DNA of 64,000 bases from Pseudomonas sp. ATCC PTA-122608 (GTDB taxonomy: Bacteria > Pseudomonadota > Gammaproteobacteria > Pseudomonadales > Pseudomonadaceae), in the NCBI RefSeq assembly GCF_001952855.1, contig NZ_LPNO01000013.1, positions 370,970-434,969 on the forward strand, given 5' to 3'. The position numbers and the translations under genes were made by a program. The notes under the pieces are model-generated. The model searched no databases. It was not told where the DNA came from and worked only from the letters and a program-made list of their open reading frames with translations. This document shows, in pieces, positions 17,253 through 26,498 of this stretch (the stretch's first letter is position 1; each line of letters begins with the position of its first letter).

Positions 17253-19031
17253 CTAGAGCGACTCCGGTTCTGCCTGGCCCAGCTGCAGACTGTCGATCAC
17301 ATGAATGCTGTAGCCCGCCACGTTCTTCGCGTGGTGCTTGGCTTGCGAGGCCAGTTCTGCCAATTGGCTGGCATCGAGTTGTCCACAGGCCTGTGGATAC
17401 AAATGCACCACGCCGATGGACAGCGACAGCAACGCAAATTCCTGGCGCACACCCTGGCGGTTCAGTGCAACGAAACAGCCCGCGTCCAGATGCTCGCTGC
17501 GATAGAAGCGCCGGCATTGGGTGTGGAAGTCGTCCAGCAGCTGGTTAAGCCGCTTGCGCCAATCCTGCGGCCCCAACACCAGCAAAAAATCATCACCGCC
17601 GATATGCCCGACAAAGTCGCGGCTTGGGTCTACCCGGTCGTTCAGGCATTGCGCCAGGCACAGCAGCACTTCATCGCCGCGGCCATAGCCGTAGATATCG
17701 TTGAATGGCTTGAAGCTGTCGATATCCACGTAGCAGATGACTGACTCACGCTGTTGTTGCAATAACCGCGTCAGGCACTGCTGGATCGGTACGTTGCCCG
17801 GCAGCAAGGTCAGCGGGTTGGCGTAGCGCGCCTGCTGGATTTTCAGCTCGGTAATCAGCTTGAGCACGTCGATCACCCGGCCCAGCCCCAGGTAATCACC
17901 GTTGAGGGTGATGATGAAATCTTCCTCGATGCGCTGGCGTGCGCGGCTGGTGAGCAGGCGGCTGACTTGCTGCAAGGACTGGCTCAGCTCCACGGCGAGG
18001 AAGTCATCACTCATCAAACGGCTGATGGGCTTGCGGGCGAACAGGTCGGTAGCAAACGGCTTGAGCAGGGCGTCCGACAACGAGTGCCGATGCACGATGC
18101 CGATTGGATGGCCACGCTCATCCAGCACCGCCAGGGAGTTGAGGTTGGCCTGGCGCCGGAAGGCTTCCAGCACCTGCGCCGTGGCGGTGTGCTGGCCCAC
18201 CGCCGGTTGTTCGTTGAGCAGGGCGCTGAGGTCGCTGCCTTCGTCATTCAGCGCGACGTTGGCGCTGTCCGGCTTTGGCAGCATCAGCCGGGCTTCCTGC
18301 GGCGGATGTTCCTGGGGGCGGCAGAGCAGGTAGCCCTGCACCAGGTCGACGCCCATCTCGGTGAGCACCGCCAACTCTTCCGGCAATTCGATGCCTTCGG
18401 CGATGACCTGGGCCCGGGAGGCCTTGGCGATTTGCAGGATCGAGCCGACAAATTCGCGCTTGAGGGCGTCCTGGTGGATGCCGTCGATAAAATGCCGGTC
18501 GATCTTCACGTAGTCCGGGCGCAATTCCGACCACAGCCGCAGGCTGGAATAGCCGGCACCCAGGTCATCCAGGGCAATCGAAAAGCCCATGTCGCGGTAA
18601 TGATGCAGCGCGGTTTGCAGCAGTTGAAAGTCGTCGGTCGGGGTTTGCTCGGTCAGTTCGATCACCACCTGGCTGGGCGGGATGCCGAAATCGCTGAGCA
18701 GTTGCAGGGTGCGGCCGGGCTGGTGCGCGGTTTCCAGCAGGGATTCGGGCGAGACGTTAAGGAACAGCTTGCCCGGTAGCTTCTGGTCGCTGAACCGTCG
18801 GCAGGCACTTTCCCGGCAGACCATCTCCAGCTCGCTGAGGCGCCCGGCATGGCGGGCAACGGAGAACAGCGCGATAGGCGAGTGCAGCGGGCTGTTGGAC
18901 GGGCCACGGCTGAGGGCCTCGTAACCGACCACGCGTCGCTCGGACAGAGAAATGATCGGTTGGAACAGGCTGTGCAAACTACCTTGAGCCAGGATTGAGC
19001 CCAATGCATTCAGCTGTTCGGTCATGGTCAT
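17253..19031 (-). CDS. EAL-CBS-GGDEF cyclic-di-GMP protein
   Basis: The 592-residue soluble protein has an N-terminal EAL domain (about 12-250) with all catalytic signatures: YEALSRG, LNVSPESLLE, VIELTEQ, ALDDLGAGYSSL, YVKID, AEGIE, VQGYLLCRP. A CBS-pair region (about 270-400) follows, then a GGDEF domain (about 425-585) with the GGDDF variant; the I-site position holds P instead of R. It may both make and degrade c-di-GMP, with CBS sensing nucleotides. EAL at the N-terminus is the reverse of the usual GGDEF-EAL order. Two in-frame ATGs (19031, 19025) are possible starts. Confidence 0.93.
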   Translation of the reverse strand: MTMTEQLNALGSILAQGSLHSLFQPIISLSERRVVGYEALSRGPSNSPLHSPIALFSVARHAGRLSELEMVCRESACRRFSDQKLPGKLFLNVSPESLLETAHQPGRTLQLLSDFGIPPSQVVIELTEQTPTDDFQLLQTALHHYRDMGFSIALDDLGAGYSSLRLWSELRPDYVKIDRHFIDGIHQDALKREFVGSILQIAKASRAQVIAEGIELPEELAVLTEMGVDLVQGYLLCRPQEHPPQEARLMLPKPDSANVALNDEGSDLSALLNEQPAVGQHTATAQVLEAFRRQANLNSLAVLDERGHPIGIVHRHSLSDALLKPFATDLFARKPISRLMSDDFLAVELSQSLQQVSRLLTSRARQRIEEDFIITLNGDYLGLGRVIDVLKLITELKIQQARYANPLTLLPGNVPIQQCLTRLLQQQRESVICYVDIDSFKPFNDIYGYGRGDEVLLCLAQCLNDRVDPSRDFVGHIGGDDFLLVLGPQDWRKRLNQLLDDFHTQCRRFYRSEHLDAGCFVALNRQGVRQEFALLSLSIGVVHLYPQACGQLDASQLAELASQAKHHAKNVAGYSIHVIDSLQLGQAEPESL

Positions 19032-19045
19032 GATTTTCTCGGTCG

Positions 19046-19076
19046 AAAAAAAAGGACCTGCTTGGGCAGGTCCTTC
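19046..19076 (-). terminator. Rho-independent terminator of prc
   Basis: GGACCTGC and GCAGGTCC form a stem around a 4-nt loop, followed on the minus strand by eight T. It lies 67 nt after the prc stop and 15 nt before the EAL/GGDEF start, so it separates these two minus-strand genes. Confidence 0.93.
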
Positions 19077-19142
19077 ATTTCACGACAGAATGATGTCTAT
19101 TTGATGACACTCCGGAGAGCGTTCACATTAAATTGCCATCAT

Positions 19143-21224
19143 TTACTGCTTGGCCACCGTCTTACTGATTTTCAAGTAGTCCAACAGGATGCGCCCGGTC
19201 TCGCTCAGGTAGGCATCATCTTCCGGCTTGGTTTTATCAGGCTCGGCGGCGATCGCGTCTTCGTCTTCTTTCTTCAGTTCCTTGAGCGGGGCTTCGCCTT
19301 TGGCCTTGCGGCGGGCGTTCTCCAGCACCAGTTGCTGATTCTCGATGTCGGTGTGCTGCGCGCGACGGTCGGCTTCGTTCAGGCTGACGGTTTTCTCTTC
19401 CATCAACTTCTTGGCCAGGGCCAGTTTGTCGCGGATGAAGATGAACTCGGCATCCTTGGCGGAGCGGGTATCGTGATCAGTTTTCAACTGCGCGACGTAC
19501 GGTTTGAACGGGTCCACCGCCGGCTTGATCGCAGGACGGATGGTGTCCCACGGCATGGCCTCGGGCAGGGCGCTCTCGCCGATTTCCTTGGTGTCGATGA
19601 TCGACGGGAAATCGATATCCGGCAGTACGCCCTGATGCTGGGTGCTCTGCCCGGAAACCCGGTAGAACTTGGCCAGGGTCAGTTTCAGCTCGCCATGGTT
19701 CAGCGGCTGGATGGTCTGCACGGTGCCTTTGCCGAAGGTCTGGCCGCCGATAATCAGCGCCCGGTGGTAGTCCTGCATCGCGCCGGCGAAAATCTCCGAA
19801 GCCGATGCCGAGAGGCGGTTGACCAGCAACGCCATCGGCCCTTTGTAGAAGGCCCCCGGGTTCTCGTCTTCCAGCACGTCTACACGGCCGTCAGCGTTAC
19901 GCACCAGCACGGTCGGACCCTTGTCGATAAACAGGCTGGTCAGCTCGGTGGCTTCCTGCAGGGAACCGCCGCCGTTGTTGCGCAGGTCGATGACCACGCC
20001 GTCGACTTTTTCCTTCTGCAGTTCTGTCAGGATTTTCTTAACGTCGCGAGTGGTGCTCTTGTAATCCGGATCACCGGCGCGGAACGCTTTGAAGTCCAGG
20101 TAGAACGCCGGGATCACAACCACGCCCAGCTTGTAGTCCTTGCCATCCTGCTTGAGGTTGAGGACTTGCTTTTGGACGGCCTGGTCTTCGAGCTTCACCG
20201 CTTCACGGGTGATGGACACGATCTTGCTGGTCTGGTCGTTCGGCGCGTTGGTGTGCGGAATCACTTCCAGGCGCACCACGCTGCCTTTCGGACCGCGGAT
20301 CAGCTTGACCACTTCATCCAGACGCCAGCCGACCACGTCGACCATCTCTTTGTCGGCCTGGGCCACACCGATGATCTTGTCGGCCGGAGCAACCTGCTTG
20401 GTCTTGTCGGCAGGACCTGCCGGCACCAGACGCACGATTTTCACCTGGTCGTTATCGCTTTGCAGGACGGCACCGATGCCTTCCAGCGACAGACTCATGT
20501 TGATATCGAAATTTTCCGCGTTATCTGGTGACAGATAATTGGTGTGCGGGTCGTAGGACATTGCGAAGGTGTTGATGTAGGCCTGGAAGATATCTTCGGC
20601 ACGGGTCTGATCCAGACGTGCCAGCTGATTTTTGTAGCGCTTGGTCAACAGTTCCTGAATAGCCTTCGGCTCTTTGCCGGCAATCTTCAAGCGCAGGACT
20701 TCATCCTTGACGCGTTTGCGCCACAGGTCGTCCAGTTCGGCTTCGGTGGTCAGCCAAGGAGCGTCCTTGCGGTCAACCAGCAAGGTCTCTTTCTTGGTGA
20801 AGTCGAGCTTGTCGACGCCCTTGTTCAGCTCACCAATGGCGAAGTCCAGACGCGCTTTGACGCGGTCCAGGTAACGCTTGTAGATAGTGAAGCCGGGCTG
20901 CAAATCACCGCTCTTGAGGAAGTCGTCGAACTGCGTCTTCCACTTGTCGAACTCGGTGATGTCACTGGCCAGGAAATAGCTGCGCGAGGGATCCAACAGC
21001 TTGAGGTAGCTGTCGTAAATGATCACCGAGCGAGCGTCGTCCAGCGGCGGCTTGCTGTAATGATGGCGCTTGAGCAACTCAACGACGTTAAGGCTGGCAA
21101 TCACCTCATCGCGATCAGGCTGAAGATTGTCCCAGCTGTTGGCTGCGAACGTATTGCTCGATAGCGGCAGAAGGCCGATACCAATAAAAAGAGCGAGGGC
21201 GGTGCTGGGGAACAAATGCTTCAT
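19143..21224 (-). CDS. prc: Prc/Tsp carboxy-terminal processing protease
   Basis: The 693-residue precursor has a Sec signal peptide (MKHLFPSTALALFIGIGLLP; cleavage after FAA). An N-terminal Prc domain, a PDZ domain (LSLEGIGAVLQSDNDQVKIV), the S41 protease domain and a DUF3340-like C-terminus follow. The catalytic Ser is in LSASASEIFAG and the Lys in FGKGTVQ. Length fits the long proteobacterial Prc (about 680-700). It degrades envelope proteins; in P. aeruginosa the homologue cleaves truncated MucA. ATG 21224 gives a clean signal peptide; another ATG at 21257 adds 11 residues. It is monocistronic with a strong terminator. Confidence 0.95.
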   Translation of the reverse strand: MKHLFPSTALALFIGIGLLPLSSNTFAANSWDNLQPDRDEVIASLNVVELLKRHHYSKPPLDDARSVIIYDSYLKLLDPSRSYFLASDITEFDKWKTQFDDFLKSGDLQPGFTIYKRYLDRVKARLDFAIGELNKGVDKLDFTKKETLLVDRKDAPWLTTEAELDDLWRKRVKDEVLRLKIAGKEPKAIQELLTKRYKNQLARLDQTRAEDIFQAYINTFAMSYDPHTNYLSPDNAENFDINMSLSLEGIGAVLQSDNDQVKIVRLVPAGPADKTKQVAPADKIIGVAQADKEMVDVVGWRLDEVVKLIRGPKGSVVRLEVIPHTNAPNDQTSKIVSITREAVKLEDQAVQKQVLNLKQDGKDYKLGVVVIPAFYLDFKAFRAGDPDYKSTTRDVKKILTELQKEKVDGVVIDLRNNGGGSLQEATELTSLFIDKGPTVLVRNADGRVDVLEDENPGAFYKGPMALLVNRLSASASEIFAGAMQDYHRALIIGGQTFGKGTVQTIQPLNHGELKLTLAKFYRVSGQSTQHQGVLPDIDFPSIIDTKEIGESALPEAMPWDTIRPAIKPAVDPFKPYVAQLKTDHDTRSAKDAEFIFIRDKLALAKKLMEEKTVSLNEADRRAQHTDIENQQLVLENARRKAKGEAPLKELKKEDEDAIAAEPDKTKPEDDAYLSETGRILLDYLKISKTVAKQ

Positions 21225-21307
21225 GCTGATTCGACGCGGGGGCAATTGATAACGCATATTAGGCCGTCTTTGAAGTCGCCGGTTCCATATGGGCCGGTCG
21301 CATAATG

Positions 21308-21340
21308 CAAAAAGCCCGGCGCTACAGCAACGGGCTCAGT
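21308..21340 (-). terminator. Terminator-like hairpin between prc and the quinone oxidoreductase gene
   Basis: AGCCCG...CGGGCT forms a 6-bp stem with a 12-nt loop, and on the minus strand it is followed by TTTTTGC. There is no minus-strand gene directly upstream, so it would stop antisense transcription crossing the quinone oxidoreductase gene before it reaches prc. Confidence 0.4.
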
Positions 21341-21362
21341 CCAGACTCACTATGGAGGCACT

Positions 21363-22325
21363 GTGAAAGCATTGCAAGGCGTTGAAGGTCATGTGGAGTG
21401 GCAAGATGAGCCGAGTCCTACATGTGATGTAGGCCAAGTTCGCATTCGTGTGGCGGCTGCGGGCCTGAATCGGGCCGATTTATTACAGCGGTCAGGGCTC
21501 TATCCACCGCCTCCAGGAGCCAGTCAGGTGCTGGGCCTGGAGTGTTCCGGGGTGATCAGCGAAGTCGGTGCTGGTTCGTCGTGGCAAGTGGGTGATCGCG
21601 TTTGCGCCTTGTTGGCTGGCGGCGGGATGGCTGAAGAAGTGGTGGTGGATGCGCGGCATGTGCTGCCGGTGCCTGAGGGCGTGTCGCTGGTGGAAGCTGC
21701 CGGGTTGCCCGAGGTGTACAGCACTGCGTGGCTGAATCTGTTCCAGCTGGCGAGCCTCAAGCCTGGGGAGAAGGTGCTGTTGCATGCTGGCGCCAGTGGC
21801 GTGGGGTCGGCGGCGATTCAGTTGTGCAAGGCGTTTGGTAGCCCGTGCTGGGTCAGTGTGGGGTCGGCGGACCGCTTGGCGTACTGTGAAGCGCTGGGGG
21901 CTCAGGGGGGTGTGGTACGTACTGACGGCATCGAGGGGCTGAGTGATTTTGGACCGTTCGATGTGATTCTTGACCCGGTGGGTGGTAATTACGCGGCGCT
22001 GAATCTCAAGCTGGCGGCGCGTGATGGGCGCTGGGTGTTGATTGGGTTGATGGGGGGGCGTGAGGCGCAGATCGATTTTGCGCAGGTGTTGGCCAAGCGT
22101 GTGCAGGTGTTGGGGTCGACGTTGCGTAGCCGGGATGATCAGTTCAAGGCTGACCTGTTCAGTGACTTGAGCCAGCATGTATGGCCGTTGTTTGCCGAGG
22201 GTCGTTTGAGTCCGCAATTGGCCAAGACGTTTGCGATCAAGGATGCCGAGGCTGCGTTTGCGGAACTGGCGACTAATCAGATTTCCGGGAAGCTGGTGTT
22301 GGTGATTGACGAGAGTCTGACCTGA
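21363..22325 (+). CDS. NAD(P)H-quinone oxidoreductase, PIG3/Qor family
   Basis: The 320-residue medium-chain reductase has an N-terminal GroES-like domain (about 1-125; VGQVRIRVAAAGLNRADLLQ) and a Rossmann cofactor domain with VLLHAGASGVGSAAIQLCKA at about 139-158. No zinc ligands are present. The sequence matches the PIG3-type quinone oxidoreductases that reduce quinones with NADPH. The GTG start at 21363 follows ATGGAGG. The gene is divergent from prc. Its stop is 43 bp before repeat element B. Confidence 0.92.
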   Translation: MKALQGVEGHVEWQDEPSPTCDVGQVRIRVAAAGLNRADLLQRSGLYPPPPGASQVLGLECSGVISEVGAGSSWQVGDRVCALLAGGGMAEEVVVDARHVLPVPEGVSLVEAAGLPEVYSTAWLNLFQLASLKPGEKVLLHAGASGVGSAAIQLCKAFGSPCWVSVGSADRLAYCEALGAQGGVVRTDGIEGLSDFGPFDVILDPVGGNYAALNLKLAARDGRWVLIGLMGGREAQIDFAQVLAKRVQVLGSTLRSRDDQFKADLFSDLSQHVWPLFAEGRLSPQLAKTFAIKDAEAAFAELATNQISGKLVLVIDESLT

Positions 22326-22367
22326 TTTCAGATGCATCATTTGTGTTGGGGGGGAGTTGGGCTGGGT

Positions 22368-23172
22368 GTATATCCGTTATTTAGGTAACGACGGCCTATG
22401 GTTCCGCTCTTACAGCGGCTCACTTTTGAACAGCGCAAAAGTAAGCAAAACGCTCTTGCCCCACCACTCGGCACCTCGCCTAGGCTCGGTGTGCCCTCAC
22501 TCCGGCTTTGGACCGTGGGCCGCCGTCATGGGCCATCCTTGGCCCAGGACGGCTAACCTGGCGTCCTGCCAGGTTACCCACGCTCCAAAGCCTGCGTTCG
22601 GCCAGCGTGGTTTAACGGGGCGCCTAAGATCAAGATCAAAAGCAGATCAAGGGCACAGCGGCCTACCGGCCGGCTTGAGTGTGGTGAAGCAAAGGCAACA
22701 GCAAAATCAGAAGCTAAAGCGGGCACGGTCCAAATGTGGGAGCGGGCTTGCTCGCGAAGGCCGTTAACGATGACGCTGGCATCCTGAATGAACGCGGCGC
22801 CCTCAGGTTTTTCGCGAGCAAGCTCGCTCCTACAGAAAAGCAGCTTTGCTTTCGCTTTTAACACTCAAGCCGGCCGGTAGGCCGCTGTGCTCTTGCTTTT
22901 GATCTGCTTTTGATCTGACTGCCCCATTCAGCCCGAGGCCGAACGCAGGTATTGCGGAGCGGGTAAACCGGCAGGACGCCGGTTTAGCCGCGCCGGGCCA
23001 TGGATGGCCCGTCGCGGCGGCCCGCTTCGCGGTGCCGGAGTGAGGGAACACCGAGCCTAGGCGAGGTGCCGACAGGCGGGGCAGAGCGTTTTGCTTACTT
23101 TTGCGCTGTTCAAAAGTGAGCCGCTGTAAGAGCGGAACCATAAGCGGCCGTTACCTAAACAACGGATATGTA
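22368..23172. repeat. Large nested inverted-repeat element, copy B (inverted orientation)
   Basis: This 805-bp element has the same tips and nested hairpins as copy A, but the arms are swapped: the left half has the Y arm (CCACCACTCGGCACC) and the right half the X arm (GGTGCCGACAGGCGGGG). It is therefore the whole element in reverse. The REP doublet is at 22736-22833 and is reversed too. The outer hairpin reads GCTCACTTTTG...CAAAAGTAAGC in place of GGT...ACC. It sits between convergent genes, 43 bp after one stop and 25 bp before the other. Confidence 0.9.
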
Positions 23173-23196
23173 CTCACCTCAAACCAGCGCAAACCG

Positions 23197-23850
23197 TCAG
23201 ACCCAATGATGAATCGGCCACCCAGCCTTCTCAGCATGCGCCCGCAAAACCGGGTCCGGATTCACCACCTGCGGGTTCTCCACCTTCAGCAACAGCGGCA
23301 AATCATTGCGCGAATCCGAGTAGAAGTACGCCCCATCAAGGTGCTCACCTTCCTGCTCCAGCCATTCCATCAGGCGGGTGATCTTGCCTTCGCGGTACGT
23401 CAGTACACCGGTGGTCTTGCCGCTGTACACCCCATGAGCAACGTCCAGCTCGATCCCCAGCACTTCATCGATGCCAATACGCGCCGCAATCGGCTTGACC
23501 AAGTGCGTCCCCGACGCCGAGATTACCAAAATCCGGTCACCATTCTGGCGGTGCCGGGCGATAGTCCGCGTGGCTTCGCTGTAGATCAGCGGCTCGATAA
23601 CGTCTTCCACCCACGGCTCAACAAGGTGCTCGATCTCTTCCGGCGTGCGCCCGATCATCGGCTCAAGGCTGAAGTCCATGTAGTCCTCCATGGCCAGCTC
23701 GCCGCGGCTGTAGGCCGCCATCAGTTCGTCGTTCTTGCGCATGAACGACTCGCCATCCACCCAGCCCAAGCGGCCCATCTGCTCGCTCCACAGGGTGGCG
23801 CAGTCGCCGTGGATCAGGGTGTCGTCCAGATCAAAAATTACCAATGCCAT
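23197..23850 (-). CDS. HAD-superfamily IB phosphatase in the ABC operon
   Basis: The 217-residue protein starts with the HAD motif I FDLDDTL (nucleophile D7, acid D9). Motif II is VISASGTH, and a SDSRNDLPLL segment provides motif III-IV acidic residues. The helical cap places it in subfamily IB (SerB-like). It probably dephosphorylates a small organic phosphate. It is the last gene of the ABC importer operon, 30 nt after the ATPase gene. Linkage with a phosphodiesterase-like enzyme suggests a stepwise phosphate release from the imported compound. The substrate is unknown. Confidence 0.88.
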   Translation of the reverse strand: MALVIFDLDDTLIHGDCATLWSEQMGRLGWVDGESFMRKNDELMAAYSRGELAMEDYMDFSLEPMIGRTPEEIEHLVEPWVEDVIEPLIYSEATRTIARHRQNGDRILVISASGTHLVKPIAARIGIDEVLGIELDVAHGVYSGKTTGVLTYREGKITRLMEWLEQEGEHLDGAYFYSDSRNDLPLLLKVENPQVVNPDPVLRAHAEKAGWPIHHWV

Positions 23851-23879
23851 CAGTCACGCTCTCTCAAATAAATCGTGCG

Positions 23880-24869
23880 TCAGGCTACTTCACACAACGC
23901 ACTTGGGTCGATGGAAAGTGCCAATCGCTGACCGTCGGGGTGCAAATCGTCGGCCGAACGGTTGAGTACATCGACCACCAGTTCCACCCCACGGGCTTCG
24001 ATGCGGTAGCGAATCACGTTGCCCAACAGGCTGTGGCTGCGCACCAGCGCGTCCAGTTCGCCGCTGCGGCTGAGTTCGATGGCTTCCGGGCGAATGGCGA
24101 TGCGCCCGGTGATCGGGCGCTGCAACAGTTTGCTGGCCTTGTCGGCATCCAGCAGGTTGTAGTTGCCGATAAACCCGGCAGCGAACACATCCACCGGCGC
24201 GGTGTAGAGGGTCTCGGCATCGCCGCTCTGCACGATCTTGCCCTGGTTCATCAGGAAGATCCGGTCGGACATGGTCAGGGCTTCTTCCTGATCATGGGTC
24301 ACGAAGATGGTGGTCAGGCCCAGCTCGCGCTGGATCTGGCGAATCTGTTCGCGCAGGTGCTTGCGAATCCGTGCATCAAGGGCCGACAGCGGTTCATCCA
24401 GCAGCAACAGGCGCGGGCGCGTCACCAGGGAACGGGCGAGGGCCACGCGCTGGCACTGGCCGCCGGACATCTGGTGCGGGTAGCGTCCGGCGAGTTCTTT
24501 CAGCTCCACCAGTTGCAGCACTTCCTGCACGCGTTTGTGGCTGTCGTCGGCATTGACCTTCTGCATGCGCAGGCCGAAGGCGACGTTCTGTTCCACGGTC
24601 ATGTTGGGGAACAGCGCGTAGCTCTGGAACACCATGCCGATATGCCGTTTCTGCGGGCTCAGCGGGACGATGTCCTGGCCATCCAGCAGGATTTTCCCGC
24701 TGTCCACCGAGGTCAGGCCGGCGATGCAGCGCAGCAGGGTCGACTTGCCGCAACCCGACGGGCCGAGCAGGGTGACGAATTCGCCCTTGGCGATTTCGCA
24801 GTTGATGTCACTGAACACCGGCGTGCCGGCGTAGCCTTTTTGCAGGTGTTGGACGCTGACGAAGCTCAT
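23880..24869 (-). CDS. ABC importer ATPase (phosphonate/spermidine-type)
   Basis: The 329-residue ATPase has Walker A GPSGCGKST, the Q-loop, signature MSGGQCQRVALARSL, Walker B LLLLDEPLSALD and the H-loop VTHDQEEAL. A C-terminal TOBE-like domain lies at about 240-325. It belongs to the group that energises polyamine, iron and 2-aminoethylphosphonate importers. Its start overlaps the permease stop by 4 nt (ATGA), which indicates translational coupling. Confidence 0.95.
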   Translation of the reverse strand: MSFVSVQHLQKGYAGTPVFSDINCEIAKGEFVTLLGPSGCGKSTLLRCIAGLTSVDSGKILLDGQDIVPLSPQKRHIGMVFQSYALFPNMTVEQNVAFGLRMQKVNADDSHKRVQEVLQLVELKELAGRYPHQMSGGQCQRVALARSLVTRPRLLLLDEPLSALDARIRKHLREQIRQIQRELGLTTIFVTHDQEEALTMSDRIFLMNQGKIVQSGDAETLYTAPVDVFAAGFIGNYNLLDADKASKLLQRPITGRIAIRPEAIELSRSGELDALVRSHSLLGNVIRYRIEARGVELVVDVLNRSADDLHPDGQRLALSIDPSALCEVA

Positions 24870-25666
24870 TGGCTTTTGTCCTTGTTCAAGATGTTGGCGG
24901 CCCAGGTCAGCACCAGCACAAAGAAGAAATAGGAGATCACCAGGGCACTGGTGAAGTGGCCGCTGCTGTTACGCATGTTGTTGAGGTACACCTGCAGGGT
25001 TTCGTAGCGGGTGCCCACCAGGATGTTGGCGAACACGAACTCACCGAACAGGAACGAGAACGACAGCAGCAACGCCACCATCAAACCCTTGCGAAGGTTG
25101 GGCAGTACCACCAGGAACGCGGCCTGGAAGGTGCTGGCGCCGAGCAGTTGGGCGGCGTCCATCAGGTCCCGCAGGTTGATCGCTTGCAGGTTGTTGGTGA
25201 TCGCGCGGTACATGAACGGCAGCGCCACGGTGAAGTAGCAACCGATCAGGATCCACGGCGTACCCACCATCGCAAACGGTCCCGACCCGTAGAGCTGCAA
25301 CAGCCCCACCGACGACACCACCGGCGGCACCGCGAAGGGCAGCAGGATCAGGATGTTCATCAGCGCATCGAGTTTCGGAAAGTGGTAATGCACCACAAAC
25401 AGCAGCGGCAGGATCAGCACCACTGACAAGATCAGCGCGCCGACGCACACCAGTAATGACTGGCCGAAGGCATTCAGGAAGCGCGGGTCACTCCACAGCT
25501 GGATGTACCACTTGAAGGTAAAACCGGACGGCAGGATGGTTGCCGACCAACTGCTGGCGATGGAGTAGACCAGGGTGCCGAGCAACGGCAGCACCAGGAT
25601 CGCAAACAACAGGTACACCACAACGCGGTGGTAGAGGGCGGCCGAGCCAGGTTCAGCGCGAGACAT
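24866..25666 (-). CDS. ABC importer permease 2
   Basis: The 266-residue membrane protein has six membrane segments and the binding-protein-dependent permease loop DAAQLLGASTFQAAFLVVLP (EAA-like) near residue 175. It pairs with the preceding permease and the ATPase. It overlaps the upstream permease gene by 14 nt and the ATPase gene by 4 nt, so the operon is tightly coupled. Confidence 0.93.
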   Translation of the reverse strand: MSRAEPGSAALYHRVVVYLLFAILVLPLLGTLVYSIASSWSATILPSGFTFKWYIQLWSDPRFLNAFGQSLLVCVGALILSVVLILPLLFVVHYHFPKLDALMNILILLPFAVPPVVSSVGLLQLYGSGPFAMVGTPWILIGCYFTVALPFMYRAITNNLQAINLRDLMDAAQLLGASTFQAAFLVVLPNLRKGLMVALLLSFSFLFGEFVFANILVGTRYETLQVYLNNMRNSSGHFTSALVISYFFFVLVLTWAANILNKDKSQ

Positions 25667-26498
25667 GGTAGCTCCTCTTGAGCAGCAGTTGATGGACCAC
25701 GGTCACCACGGTCATCAGCGCCACCAGCACCACGGCCAGGGCGCTGGCCATGTTCGGGTCCAGGGAGATGTCGCCGGAGACCATCGCCGCGATGCGGATC
25801 GGCAGCACGTTGAAGTTGCCGGTAGTCAGCGCGTACACCGTGGCGTAGGCGCCGAGGGCGTTGGCCAGCAGGATTACGAAGGTGCCCAGCAGAGCCGGGG
25901 TCAGCACCGGCAAACCGATATGCCGCCAGTACTGCCAACCGTCCGCGCCGAGCAATGAAGCGGATTCGCGCCAGTCTTCGCGCAACGCGTCAAAGGCCGG
26001 GTAGAGCAGCAGCACGCCGAGGGGAATCTGGAAGTACGTATAAAGGATGATCAGGCCGGTCTTGGAGTACAGGTTGAAGTCCTGAATGATCCCGGCCTGC
26101 TTGAGCATGATGGTGATACTGCCGTTGAACCCCAGCAGGATGATGAACGCGAAGGCCAATGGCACGCCGGCAAAGTTGCTGGTCATGTTGGCGAATGCGG
26201 TCACGAAATTGCGCAGCCGTCCGTCCACCCGGCGCAGCGAGTAGCTGCCCAGCACGGCGATGATGATCCCGAACACGCTGGAGTAAAAACTGATCTCCAG
26301 GCTGTACTGGATTGCCTGCAGGTAGAACTTCGAACTGAAGATCTTGCTGAAGTTGGCCAGGCCCCAGCCGAACTCTTCCGACTGGACGCTGCTGATCATC
26401 ACCCACACCAGCGGGGCGATCTCGAACACGATAAAGAAGAGGGCGAAGGGCACCAGGCACAAGGCAGCCAGCCATTTGCCGCGGATCACTGAATTCAC
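25653..26498 (-). CDS. ABC importer permease 1
   Basis: The 281-residue permease has six membrane segments and the EAA-like loop ESASLLGADGWQYWRHIGLP. The GTG at 26498 is chosen: it overlaps the phosphodiesterase-like gene stop (GTGA) and has GGGAG 8 nt upstream. A longer upstream frame would start inside the preceding gene. It forms the heteromeric channel with permease 2. Confidence 0.92.
   Translation of the reverse strand: MNSVIRGKWLAALCLVPFALFFIVFEIAPLVWVMISSVQSEEFGWGLANFSKIFSSKFYLQAIQYSLEISFYSSVFGIIIAVLGSYSLRRVDGRLRNFVTAFANMTSNFAGVPLAFAFIILLGFNGSITIMLKQAGIIQDFNLYSKTGLIILYTYFQIPLGVLLLYPAFDALREDWRESASLLGADGWQYWRHIGLPVLTPALLGTFVILLANALGAYATVYALTTGNFNVLPIRIAAMVSGDISLDPNMASALAVVLVALMTVVTVVHQLLLKRSYHVSR

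Noticed and set aside
22357..22767. ORFs within the large repeat elements (also 10771-11196, 30091-30432, 43266-44174, 53630-53902)
   Set aside because: The same peptide fragments recur in every copy because the DNA repeats. They cross hairpins and REPs, lack ribosome sites, and change with the triplication. They are commonly annotated spuriously as hypothetical proteins.
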